7,761 bases of DNA from NCBI GenBank assembly GCA_023388385.1, contig JAEWGK010000283.1, positions 1-7,761 on the forward strand, in the 5' to 3' direction. Both the position numbers and the translations under genes were made by a program. The notes under the pieces were generated by a model. It was not told the origin of the DNA. It saw only the letters and a list, made by a program, of their open reading frames with translations, and did no database searches. Shown here in pieces: positions 1-6,037 of this stretch. Source of the stretch: Actinomycetes bacterium (GTDB lineage Bacteria > Actinomycetota > Actinomycetes > Mycobacteriales > Mycobacteriaceae). Each line of letters opens with the position of its first letter. The first letter of the stretch is position 1.

Positions 1-373
<373 letters not shown>

Positions 374-546
374 TCAGTGGCCATCCTGGGCATCCAGGGT
401 CCCGGCCCGGGGTCACACATCCGATCAAACCACACCGATAGACCGATCCCCGCCACCAGGGAATAACATCGTTGAAATTCGACCCGGTTTGAGGACCCAG
501 GAGGCACTCGGACCCGCCGCGGAGAGCTCGCACAGCGCCAACCGGC

Positions 547-573
547 GAGACCGGTCCCTCACGGGACGGTCTC
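547..573. repeat. Inverted repeat (hairpin) downstream of yidC
   Basis: The arms are GAGACC-g-GTCCC (547-558, one bulged base) and GGGACGGTCTC (563-573), with a four-base loop TCAC. The stem is 11 bp and GC-rich but has no T-tract on either side. It may be a second transcription-stop or mRNA-stabilising structure behind the yidC terminator, or a leader hairpin for rsmG; the sequence does not decide. Confidence 0.5.
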
Positions 574-612
574 CGTGCGCGTAGCCGCACCACCGAGTCC
601 CCAACAAACGGC

Positions 613-642
613 ACCGCCCGGCCCTTTGGGGGACCGGGCGGT
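613..642 (-). terminator. Probable transcription terminator of the rpmH-rnpA-yidD-yidC cluster
   Basis: Perfect 9-base arms ACCGCCCGG (613-621) and CCGGGCGGT (634-642) flank a short loop, and the inner CCC/GGG can extend the stem past a bulge. It begins 22 bases beyond the yidC stop. On the minus strand it is followed by GCCGTTTGTTGG, a poor T-tract, as is common for stem-loop terminators of GC-rich actinobacteria. Confidence 0.6.
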
Positions 643-663
643 CGGCGTGTGGACGGCGGCTCC

Positions 664-1833
664 TCAGCGCCTGCGCTTCTTCTTGCCGCGAACGGGCTTC
701 TGGCCGGGCTTCGGCTTCGTCGGCGCCGGGTCATCCGCACCCGGCGTCGACGCCGAGCCTCCCGGCGATGCCCCATTTCCGGAAGCCCGCGAACCATCGG
801 AGGCCTTCTCGGGGGAGTCCGCCTTCAGGTCGAAGTCACCGCGCTTACGCTCCTGGGCCGGCTTGCCACCTTTCTTCGGGTTGACCGGCTTCTGGCCGAC
901 CTTCGGCGCCAGCTTCTGCTGGGAGATGCGCTTGGCCTCCATCTCGGCGTCACGTTCCGCGCGCTCCTCGGCATCGAGTTTCGCGAAGATGTACTTCTGC
1001 TGGAAGAAGGTCCAGACGTTGTTGGTCACCATGTACACCAGCAGGCCGATGTGCCAGATGGCGCCCGAGACGAGGATCATGATCGGGATGAACCAGAGCA
1101 TCAACTTGTTCATCATGTCCATCTGCTGGCCCATCATGCCCTCGGCGCGCTGCTGCAACCCCTCCTCCTGACGCCGGCGGGTGCGATCGACGGAGATGCG
1201 GGCGTTCATGTGCGTGGCGAACGCGGAGATGAGGATCAACGGGATGGCGACGATCAGGATGTTCGTCCGGGTAAAATCAACCGCGGAGCCCGGCGCCGTG
1301 AACGCCGCGTATTGGTCCTGGCCCATGCCGATCGAACCGGCGAGGGGGGCGCCGAACACTCGGGCTTCGAGGAACGAGCGGACCTCGTCAACGCCAAAGA
1401 TGTAGTTCGGCGTCTCCCAGTTCTCCTCAACGGACATGCCGAGTTGACCGGTGCCCGAGCCCGTGCGGTTGAACGAACGGAGCACGTGGAACAGGCCGAT
1501 GAACACCGGAATCTGGACGAGCATCGGAAGGCATCCGGCGAGGGGGTTGACCCCCATCTCCTTCTGCAGCTTCCGCATCTCCATCGCCTGCGCCTGTTGG
1601 TCGTTGGCATATTTCTTGCGGATCGCCTGCATCTGCGGCTGCATCTGCTGCATCTTGATGGCCGAGCGCTGCTGCTTGAGCATCGGCCGGAACAACAAGA
1701 TGCGCAGCGTCACCACCAGCAGAACGATCGACAGCGCCCAGGTGACGCCGGAGGCCGGGTTCATGATCAGGCCGAAGGCCTGGTGCCAGAACCACAGAAT
1801 GGCCGAAATCGTGTAGTAGACGAAATTGAGCAC
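664..1833 (-). CDS. yidC: Membrane protein insertase YidC (Oxa1 family)
   Basis: YidC inserts membrane proteins into the cytoplasmic membrane, alone or with SecYEG. The 389-residue product has five hydrophobic segments in the Gram-positive/actinobacterial arrangement: about 3-23, 31-48 (with the conserved intramembrane arginine, R44, in TLRILLFRP), 97-118 (NPLAGCLPMLVQIPVFIGLFHVL), 191-208 and 244-270. A Met/Gln/Lys-rich cytoplasmic coiled-coil hairpin (51-95) follows the second segment. From about 271 the protein is a charged tail ending KPVRGKKKRRR; the pentapeptide GQKPV occurs twice in it (323-327, 377-381), each followed by a lysine cluster. No lipobox is seen. The start is GTG at 1833: an in-frame TAA lies three codons upstream and AAGGAG lies 12 bases before it, a rather long spacing. 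It is last in the rpmH-rnpA-yidD-yidC cluster, 97 or more bases after yidD, and is followed by a hairpin terminator. Confidence 0.97.
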   Translation of the reverse strand: MLNFVYYTISAILWFWHQAFGLIMNPASGVTWALSIVLLVVTLRILLFRPMLKQQRSAIKMQQMQPQMQAIRKKYANDQQAQAMEMRKLQKEMGVNPLAGCLPMLVQIPVFIGLFHVLRSFNRTGSGTGQLGMSVEENWETPNYIFGVDEVRSFLEARVFGAPLAGSIGMGQDQYAAFTAPGSAVDFTRTNILIVAIPLILISAFATHMNARISVDRTRRRQEEGLQQRAEGMMGQQMDMMNKLMLWFIPIMILVSGAIWHIGLLVYMVTNNVWTFFQQKYIFAKLDAEERAERDAEMEAKRISQQKLAPKVGQKPVNPKKGGKPAQERKRGDFDLKADSPEKASDGSRASGNGASPGGSASTPGADDPAPTKPKPGQKPVRGKKKRRR

Positions 1834-1937
1834 GGTCTTGGGTTACTCCTTGTGGGAAGTCCGGGGCACGCGCGACGTCGGGGCGGGGCCCCTTCGCCGA
1901 CTGCGCGGGAGGCCGTCCACACGGGCCTTCCCCGAGG

Positions 1938-2402
1938 TTACCCGTGCATGCGGCGCAACCAGGCACCGAGTCCCGGGTAATCGCGGGGAACCGGATCCCA
2001 GCCCCCGGGGTGCCACGGGGCGCACCGCAGGATGCGCATGAGGGTCAGCCACCCGCCGCGCAGTGCACCGAAACGACGGATGGCGGTCAGGGCATACGCT
2101 GAGCACGTCGGCTCGAAGCGGCACGAGCCATGACCCTTCAGCGGCGAGATGCCGCTGCGGTAGACGAGGACGCCGCGCTCCAGCAGGCGCGCGGCCGGAC
2201 CAGTGGCCTGTGGCTCCGGATCGGGGAAGAGAATCGCATCGGCGGCGCCATCTCCGGCACCGCCGTCGGCGCCTCCGCCACCGTCCGCCCCGCCGGCCCC
2301 GGCAACGTGGAAGCCGGGCAGGTGGCCGTCGTCACGCGAACCACCGCGGCGACGGTGGCCATCACCGCACACCGGCACCACCTGGATCCGGTACGGCCGC
2401 AT
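1938..2402 (-). CDS. yidD: Membrane protein insertion efficiency factor YidD, with an atypical N-terminal extension
   Basis: YidD is a small membrane-associated protein thought to assist YidC-dependent insertion. The conserved core occupies residues 68-140: [41 protein letters not shown], then [26 protein letters not shown], including the SCRFxPTCSxYA cysteine motif (93-104) and RCxPWHxGGxDPVP. YidD is usually only about 70-120 residues with the core near the N-terminus. Here the only ATG or GTG starts in frame are ATG 2402 and GTG 2381, 2378 and 2372, so some 57-67 residues rich in Gly, Ala and Asp ([18 protein letters not shown]) precede the core. The ATG at 2402 overlaps the end of rnpA by 41 bases and has GGCGGGG close upstream, suggesting translational coupling. 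The exact start is uncertain; use of a CTG or ATT codon nearer the core cannot be excluded. Stop is TAA. Confidence 0.9.
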   Translation of the reverse strand: MRPYRIQVVPVCGDGHRRRGGSRDDGHLPGFHVAGAGGADGGGGADGGAGDGAADAILFPDPEPQATGPAARLLERGVLVYRSGISPLKGHGSCRFEPTCSAYALTAIRRFGALRGGWLTLMRILRCAPWHPGGWDPVPRDYPGLGAWLRRMHG

Positions 2403-2757
2403 CGAGCCCCGCCTTTCGCAGCGCGGAGGCGAGGTCCCCGGCGAGATCCGCCGACGTCGCCGTCGCGGACCGGGGGAGGGCGCGAATGACGAGATCGGCG
2501 TCCTCCGGAATGCACTGCAGCAGCTCGGCCGCCGCGTGGCGCAGACGCCGCGAGACCCGGTGGCGGGTCACGGAGTCGCCGACGCCCTTGGACACGATGA
2601 GGCCGACGCGCGGTCCGCCCTGGCGGGCGAGTGGCGCGTCGGCCTCATCGGTGCGCCGGACGTGCAGGACCAGATGCCTGCGTCCGACGCGGCGCCCCCG
2701 GCGCACCACCACCGTGAAGTCGGCGGCGCGGTGCAGTCTGTTCGATTTCGGGAGCAC
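2362..2757 (-). CDS. rnpA: Ribonuclease P protein component
   Basis: RnpA is the basic protein subunit that binds RNase P RNA and aids removal of 5' leaders from pre-tRNAs. The 131-residue product has the family opening [22 protein letters not shown] (2-23), the strand [25 protein letters not shown] (50-74) containing the actinobacterial form of the RNR motif (about 64-73), and [13 protein letters not shown] (89-101). The start is GTG at 2757, 14 bases after the rpmH stop; no strong Shine-Dalgarno sequence is visible in the gap, so translation probably depends on coupling to rpmH. Its 3' end overlaps yidD by 41 bases. The last 20 residues or so ([14 protein letters not shown]) look like a non-conserved tail. 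Length and position are normal for the family. Confidence 0.96.
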   Translation of the reverse strand: MLPKSNRLHRAADFTVVVRRGRRVGRRHLVLHVRRTDEADAPLARQGGPRVGLIVSKGVGDSVTRHRVSRRLRHAAAELLQCIPEDADLVIRALPRSATATSADLAGDLASALRKAGLDAAVPDPGGAGVR

Positions 2758-2771
2758 TGCGTGCCCGACTG

Positions 2772-2915
2772 CTAGGCGGTCAGGCGGGCGCGGCCCTTGC
2801 GGCGGCGCGCGGCGACGACCGCACGGCCGGAACGGGTGCGCATGCGGGTACGGAAGCCGTGCACGCGAGCGCGACGGCGGTTATTCGGCTGGAACGTCCG
2901 CTTGCCCTTGGCCAC
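2772..2915 (-). CDS. rpmH: 50S ribosomal protein L34
   Basis: This 47-residue, strongly basic protein of the large ribosomal subunit reads [20 protein letters not shown] at its start and then carries the L34 signature [25 protein letters not shown]. Length matches the family (44-47). The start is GTG at 2915, with AAGGAG 8 bases upstream; this is chosen over longer in-frame openings because the L34 consensus begins exactly here. It is the first gene of the leftward cluster, 14 bases ahead of rnpA, and diverges from dnaA across the origin region. A promoter match lies at 3093-3122. Confidence 0.98.
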   Translation of the reverse strand: MAKGKRTFQPNNRRRARVHGFRTRMRTRSGRAVVAARRRKGRARLTA

Positions 2916-3092
2916 GGAAACCACTCCTTGAAGTTCGGTTGGACGATGGGAACCCCAGTGCGGCCGGGCGGACCCGGGCGCGCACGATACGGCGGGACGC
3001 CGGTGCGGGCGCCGTCGCTGCGGCGGGGACGCATCGGGCTCCGGGTGCGGCGCCTGAGCGCACGAGCCGGCCGCGATGCGATAGACCCGCTT

Positions 3093-3122
3093 AGGGTACG
3101 CGGCGCAACAGGCCGATTTCAA
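3093..3122 (-). promoter_or_regulatory. Probable housekeeping-sigma promoter for rpmH-rnpA-yidD-yidC
   Basis: On the minus strand TTGAAA (3122-3117) and TACCCT (3098-3093) are separated by 18 bases. This fits -35 TTGACA and the actinobacterial -10 TANNNT. A start point near 3086 would give a leader of about 170 bases before rpmH. No other pair in the interval is as good; it is not proven. Confidence 0.55.
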
Positions 3123-3201
3123 ATCCGCGCGGGCCCGCACCAGTCCTCCCGCGCGGCAGCGGACGGCGAGATAAATCCCACATTCCTACTTTCCGGTAGG
3201 C

Positions 3202-3229
3202 GGATATCCCCAGTTCCCGGGGGTTATCC
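3202..3229. repeat. oriC dyad, copy 1
   Basis: GGATATCCCC (3202-3211) faces GGGGGTTATCC (3219-3229), an imperfect inverted repeat. The core ATATCCCCAG...GGGGGTTAT resembles the second copy at 3311-3333. The right arm runs into the consensus DnaA box. Confidence 0.4.
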
Positions 3230-3232
3230 ACA
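3224..3232 (+). promoter_or_regulatory. DnaA box, perfect consensus
   Basis: TTATCCACA, identical to the strong E. coli-type R1 box. It overlaps the right arm of a dyad (3202-3229). Confidence 0.85.
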
Positions 3233-3310
3233 ACCCTCGACCGCTGGTGGAGACTTGACGGCGCCATTCCGTGACGTTCAACCACACGCCGGAACCGCGA
3301 CCCTGTGCGC

Positions 3311-3333
3311 CATACCCCCAGGTTGCGGGGTAT
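3311..3333. repeat. oriC dyad, copy 2
   Basis: Perfect 7-base arms ATACCCC (3312-3318) and GGGGTAT (3327-3333) with an 8-base loop. It shares the pattern ATAyCCCCAG...CGGGG..AT with the element about 108 bases upstream. Both arms resemble degenerate DnaA boxes (ATACCCCCA). Confidence 0.45.
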
Positions 3334-3344
3334 TTCGACCCAAG

Positions 3345-3375
3345 TTGCCATGCAGTGAGGGGCCGTGGATAAACT
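3345..3375 (+). promoter_or_regulatory. Candidate dnaA promoter overlapping a DnaA box
   Basis: TTGCCA (3345-3350) is followed 19 bases later by TAAACT (3370-3375), which fits the actinobacterial -10 TANNNT; GATAAA at 3368 gives a 17-base spacer as an alternative reading. The start would fall near 3382, leaving a leader of about 210 bases. The -10 overlaps the DnaA box at 3364-3372, so bound DnaA could repress its own gene. Confidence 0.4.
3364..3372 (-). promoter_or_regulatory. DnaA box, one mismatch
   Basis: The minus strand reads TTATCCACG, 8 of 9 to TTATCCACA. It lies on the presumed dnaA -10 element. Confidence 0.7.
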
Positions 3376-3376
3376 T

Positions 3377-3385
3377 TGGGGACAA
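3377..3385 (-). promoter_or_regulatory. Weak DnaA box
   Basis: The minus strand reads TTGTCCCCA, one mismatch from the actinobacterial box TTGTCCACA. It sits five bases from the preceding box in the same orientation. Confidence 0.5.
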
Positions 3386-3398
3386 CTCGCCCCAGAAG

Positions 3399-3407
3399 TT
3401 GTCCACA
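3399..3407 (+). promoter_or_regulatory. DnaA box, actinobacterial consensus
   Basis: TTGTCCACA, the form favoured by mycobacterial and streptomycete DnaA. It is followed one base later by another match in the same orientation. Confidence 0.85.
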
Positions 3408-3408
3408 T

Positions 3409-3417
3409 TTGTGCACA
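3409..3417 (+). promoter_or_regulatory. DnaA box, one mismatch
   Basis: TTGTGCACA differs from TTGTCCACA at one base. With the box at 3399 it forms a head-to-tail pair spaced by a single base, suited to cooperative DnaA binding. Confidence 0.6.
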
Positions 3418-3430
3418 TGATTGTGGAATA

Positions 3431-3451
3431 CCTGGCACGCGCCGTGCCAGG
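3431..3451. repeat. Perfect 9-bp-stem hairpin in the dnaA leader
   Basis: CCTGGCACG (3431-3439) and CGTGCCAGG (3443-3451) are exact reverse complements around a three-base loop CGC. No T-tract follows in either direction, so a simple intrinsic terminator is unlikely. It borders the A+T-richer box cluster and would lie in the dnaA mRNA leader. Confidence 0.7.
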
Positions 3452-3591
3452 GTGTGGACCCTCATGTCACCGGAACGTGCACGGGTCTCCGGCGGGCCGG
3501 AGAAGGTCGGCCGACGACGAGGGGGCCGGAAGGGGACCCCGCATGCCCCGCGTGGTCCGCGGACGCCGGCACCGACAGCGACAGGAGAACA

Positions 3592-5559
3592 ATGACCGAC
3601 GATTCCCGCGACTCCGCCGACTGGCACGCGATCGTCGATCGCGTGATCGAGGCCGCGGAAGAGGACGGCGCGCCGCTGTCGCCCGTCTCCCGGGCGCACC
3701 TGCGCTCCGCCGTCCCCGTCGGCCAGATGAGCGGCTTCATCCTGATCACGGTCGACTCCCGCCTGGCGAAGAAGTCGCTGGAGAATGACCTGGCCGACGC
3801 GATCGACCGGGCGATCCACGACCTCACCGGCCGTCCCATGCACATCGCCGTCGCCGTCGGCGACGACTCGGCCGCCGAGGACACCGTCTTCGAGGACGCC
3901 GCCACGCGCCCCGGGCCCTCCGCCGACCGCGCGCCCCGCAACGACGACCGCCGGGACACGGACGGATACGGACGGCGCGATGAGCGCGGCCCCCGCCGAG
4001 ACGATGCCGTCGATCACGACGGCCGCTACGACGATCGCCGCGACGCACCCTACGGCGACCACTACGACGACCGCTACAACGACCCCCGCGGCGACGGCCG
4101 GCCGGACCGATTCCGCGAATACCGCGACGACCGCGGATTCGGCCGCCCCGGCGACGTCCGCCGCGACGGCTACGCCGATGATCGGTCCGACGACCGCTAC
4201 GGCTACGACGGTCACCACGGCGACCGCTACGCCGACCAGCACCCCGACCAGCGCGGGGATCGGCGGGAGGCGTACCGGGAGGAGAACTGGCGGGAGGCCC
4301 GCGCCCGCCGCGCCGACGAGGCCGCCGACCGCCGCCACTACCCGACTCCGGGCCCCGGCCAGCAGCACGCCATGAACTTCGACGACCTGCGCCACGACGG
4401 GCGAGGCAACCGGGCGCGCCACGACGCCCGCGATGAGCGGGACACCCGCGACACCACCCCGAAGCGCCCGTCCCATCTGCCGGGCCGCCCGACCGAGGGC
4501 CCGGGCTCGGCTATCGCGCAGGCCTCGGACGCGCCGACGCTGAACCCGAAGTACACGTTCGACACGTTCGTCCAGGGCTCCCAGAACGAGCTTGCGTTCT
4601 CCGCGTCGATCGCCGTCGCGGAGGCGCCGGGCCGCTCCTACAACCCGCTGTTCATCGCGGGTGGCCCGGGCCTTGGCAAGACGCACCTGCTGCACGCGAT
4701 CGGGCACCTGATCCACACGCTCTACCCGAACCTCGTCGTCAAGTACATGTCGTGCGAGGAGTTCGTGTCGGACTTCATCAACTCGCTGCAGGAGAAGCGG
4801 ATGGAGGACTTCCGCCGCCGATACCGCGAGCTCGACGTGCTGCTGGTCGACGACGTCCAGTTCCTCACGGGCAAGGAGGGCACGCAGGACGAGTTCTTCC
4901 ACACGTTCAACGCCCTGCACCAGGTCAACAAGCAGATCGTGCTCGCGTCGGACCGCCCGCCGGCCGAGCTACGCACGCTGGAGGAGCGCCTGCGCACCCG
5001 TTTCGAGTGGGGCCTCACCGCGGACCTGCAGGTCCCGGACCTGGAGACCCGCATCGCCATCGTCTCCAAGAAGGCGGAGATGGAGGGCATCCAGGTGCCG
5101 AGGGAGGTGCTGCACCTCATCGCCGAGCGCGCCCGCACGTCAGTCCGCAAGCTCGAGGGCGATCTGCTGCGCGTCACCGCGTACTCCGAGCTGCTGAAGA
5201 TGCCGCTGTCGCTGGAGCTGGCGGAGGAGGTCCTCGGCGCCGACGAGGACGACGTCGAGCTGACCCCGGCCGCCATCAAGACCGCGACCGCGGAGTACTA
5301 CGGCCTGACGGTGGCGGATCTCGAGGGCTCCGTGAAGCGCCGGCCCATCGCCAACGCCCGCATGATCGCCATGTACCTCACGCGGTCGCTGACGGATCTG
5401 TCGCTGGCGGCCATCGGCAAGGAGTTCGGCGGCCGCGACCACTCGACCGTCATCAACGCGGAGAAGAAGATCTCCGCCCGCCGCGGCGACGAGGCCGACC
5501 TCGATCAGGAGCTTGACGACGTGACCCGGCTCGCGCGCGACCGCGCCGCCGGCCGCTGA
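3592..5559 (+). CDS. dnaA: Chromosomal replication initiator protein DnaA, with an expanded domain II
   Basis: DnaA-ATP binds DnaA boxes, oligomerises, opens oriC and recruits helicase. The product is 655 residues, longer than most DnaA proteins (about 450-530; Streptomyces forms are comparably long). Domain I (1 to about 90) has [10 protein letters not shown] and the helical interaction fold. Domain II (about 91-315) is an Asp/Arg/Tyr/Gly/His-rich, low-complexity linker. The AAA+ domain begins [21 protein letters not shown]; Walker A is GGPGLGKT (357-364), Walker B LLVDD (417-421), sensor 1 IVLASDRPP (449-457), the arginine-finger region [10 protein letters not shown] (R470), and sensor 2 VRKLEGDL (R519). 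Domain IV carries the DnaA signature GGRDHSTV (613-620) with its helix-turn-helix. The ATG at 3592 has AGGAG four bases upstream and begins domain I as expected; the frame stays open upstream but without a convincing start or conserved residues. Probably autoregulated through the DnaA box at 3364. Confidence 0.98.
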   Translation: MTDDSRDSADWHAIVDRVIEAAEEDGAPLSPVSRAHLRSAVPVGQMSGFILITVDSRLAKKSLENDLADAIDRAIHDLTGRPMHIAVAVGDDSAAEDTVFEDAATRPGPSADRAPRNDDRRDTDGYGRRDERGPRRDDAVDHDGRYDDRRDAPYGDHYDDRYNDPRGDGRPDRFREYRDDRGFGRPGDVRRDGYADDRSDDRYGYDGHHGDRYADQHPDQRGDRREAYREENWREARARRADEAADRRHYPTPGPGQQHAMNFDDLRHDGRGNRARHDARDERDTRDTTPKRPSHLPGRPTEGPGSAIAQASDAPTLNPKYTFDTFVQGSQNELAFSASIAVAEAPGRSYNPLFIAGGPGLGKTHLLHAIGHLIHTLYPNLVVKYMSCEEFVSDFINSLQEKRMEDFRRRYRELDVLLVDDVQFLTGKEGTQDEFFHTFNALHQVNKQIVLASDRPPAELRTLEERLRTRFEWGLTADLQVPDLETRIAIVSKKAEMEGIQVPREVLHLIAERARTSVRKLEGDLLRVTAYSELLKMPLSLELAEEVLGADEDDVELTPAAIKTATAEYYGLTVADLEGSVKRRPIANARMIAMYLTRSLTDLSLAAIGKEFGGRDHSTVINAEKKISARRGDEADLDQELDDVTRLARDRAAGR

Positions 5560-5586
5560 CCGGCACCGGCGGACGGATCCGGGGCC

Positions 5587-5595
5587 GGTGGACAA
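5587..5595 (-). promoter_or_regulatory. DnaA box, one mismatch
   Basis: The minus strand reads TTGTCCACC, 8 of 9 to the actinobacterial box. It is identical to the box 44 bases downstream and in the same orientation. Confidence 0.7.
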
Positions 5596-5630
5596 CTGGT
5601 GGAGATCCTGTGGGGGCCATCCCCGGATCC

Positions 5631-5639
5631 GGTGGACAA
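5631..5639 (-). promoter_or_regulatory. DnaA box, one mismatch
   Basis: The minus strand reads TTGTCCACC. The surrounding sequence (CCGGTGGACAAC) repeats that of the box at 5587. Confidence 0.7.
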
Positions 5640-5655
5640 CCTCCCCGGAAATGCG

Positions 5656-5664
5656 TTGTCCACA
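5656..5664 (+). promoter_or_regulatory. DnaA box, actinobacterial consensus
   Basis: TTGTCCACA, exact. It faces the two upstream boxes in opposite orientation. A weaker match, TGATCCACG on the minus strand, follows at 5670-5678. Confidence 0.85.
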
Positions 5665-5853
5665 ATTTCCGTGGATCAACCCACGTCCGGCCCACTGATC
5701 CATCCACACCCGGATCCCCGCGATGACCGGGTCGAATGACGGGAATCCACCGCGTCCACGCCCCCTATCACCGCTACTGCCATGATTTCCTCACCTCGAA
5801 GGGAAAAAGAAGAGGATGTGCGTTCCCCGGCCCGGTCCCGCGACCGCGTATCG

Positions 5854-5873
5854 CCGGGCGTTCGAACGCCCGG
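5854..5873. repeat. 20-base perfect palindrome upstream of dnaN
   Basis: CCGGGCGTTCGAACGCCCGG is its own reverse complement with no spacer. Such uninterrupted symmetry suits a dimeric DNA-binding protein, although a short RNA hairpin is also possible. It is not the actinobacterial LexA box, which has TCGAAC and GTTCGA half-sites separated by four bases in the opposite order. Confidence 0.65.
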
Positions 5874-5916
5874 GGCCCGTCTGCGGTACGGGATACGGAG
5901 GCGTCGGCTGCTGGGG

Positions 5917-5922
5917 TACGGT
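5917..5922 (+). promoter_or_regulatory. Candidate -10 element for dnaN
   Basis: TACGGT fits the actinobacterial -10 pattern TANNNT and lies 7 bases before an ATG at 5930, the distance expected for a transcript starting on or next to that ATG. No good -35 is seen, so this rests on one hexamer. Confidence 0.3.
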
Positions 5923-5929
5923 TGCATTC

Positions 5930-6037
5930 ATGGAATCCCCGCGCGTGCCACGCGTGGGCGCGCCCGCCGCATCCGCGGTGGCGGCGTACCGCATGCCCGC
6001 CGGCGTCCGGCGGGCCCGCCTCGAGCGGACCGGATGA
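5930..6037 (+). CDS. Possible leaderless 35-residue upstream ORF in the dnaN leader
   Basis: ATG at 5930 opens a 35-codon frame, MESPRVPRVGAPAASAVAAY..., ending in TGA 30 bases before dnaN. Third codon positions are almost all G or C, as in the neighbouring genes, but this is weak evidence in such GC-rich DNA. No Shine-Dalgarno sequence precedes it, yet a TANNNT hexamer lies exactly where a leaderless mRNA would need it; leaderless messages are common in actinobacteria. The peptide is Ala/Arg/Pro-rich and matches nothing I recognise. It may equally be chance. If translated, it could influence folding of the hairpin at 5995-6015 and so dnaN expression. Confidence 0.2.
   Translation: MESPRVPRVGAPAASAVAAYRMPAGVRRARLERTG
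5995..6015. repeat. GC-rich hairpin in the dnaN leader
   Basis: GCCCGCCGG (5995-6003) and CCGGCGGGC (6007-6015) pair perfectly around the loop CGT. No T-tract follows. It ends 52 bases before the dnaN ATG and is followed by a smaller near-palindrome around CTCGAG (6016-6028). Confidence 0.6.

Larger units (their letters stand above)
2916..3591. other. oriC: rpmH-dnaA intergenic region; left part of oriC
   Basis: A divergent, non-coding interval of about 680 bases. The rpmH side (2916-3180) is GC-rich and holds the rpmH promoter and leader. The dnaA side (3181-3460) contains at least five DnaA-box matches, a stretch clearly richer in A+T than its surroundings (3364-3430), two related dyads (3202-3229, 3311-3333), a likely dnaA promoter and a perfect hairpin (3431-3451). 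DnaA-box clustering beside dnaA is the hallmark of bacterial oriC. Frames that stay open across it on either strand lack recognisable protein motifs. Confidence 0.8.

Noticed and set aside
649..1980. A 443-codon plus-strand frame opposite yidC
   Set aside because: It reads as leucine/histidine/arginine-rich antisense of the conserved yidC frame, without a ribosome-binding site or known motif.
3418..3432. DnaA-trio unwinding motif next to the boxes
   Set aside because: The sequence after box 3409-3417 does not give a clear run of the expected trinucleotides on either strand.
3422..3460. Further DnaA boxes (TATTCCACA at 3422-3430 and GGGTCCACA near 3454, both minus strand)
   Set aside because: Only 7 of 9 bases match; too weak to list beside the better boxes without binding data.
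3421..3591. An upstream extension of dnaA from TTG at 3421
   Set aside because: The frame is open, but the 57 extra residues show no conservation, pass through the hairpin at 3431-3451 and have no ribosome-binding site. ATG 3592 has AGGAG and begins domain I.
3903..4450. The repetitive DNA in dnaA domain II as a separate tandem repeat or CRISPR-like array
   Set aside because: The repeats are short, imperfect and in phase with codons (GAC, CGC, TAC), so they are explained by the low-complexity protein segment.
3091..4920. A 609-codon open frame on the minus strand opposite dnaA
   Set aside because: Its product is Val/Ala/Arg-rich with no recognisable domain, and it lies antisense to the clearly conserved dnaA. 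Long antisense frames arise easily from GC-rich codons.
5854..5873. LexA/SOS operator reading of the GTTCGAAC core
   Set aside because: The actinobacterial SOS box has TCGAAC and GTTCGA separated by four bases; here the half-sites are inverted and fused.
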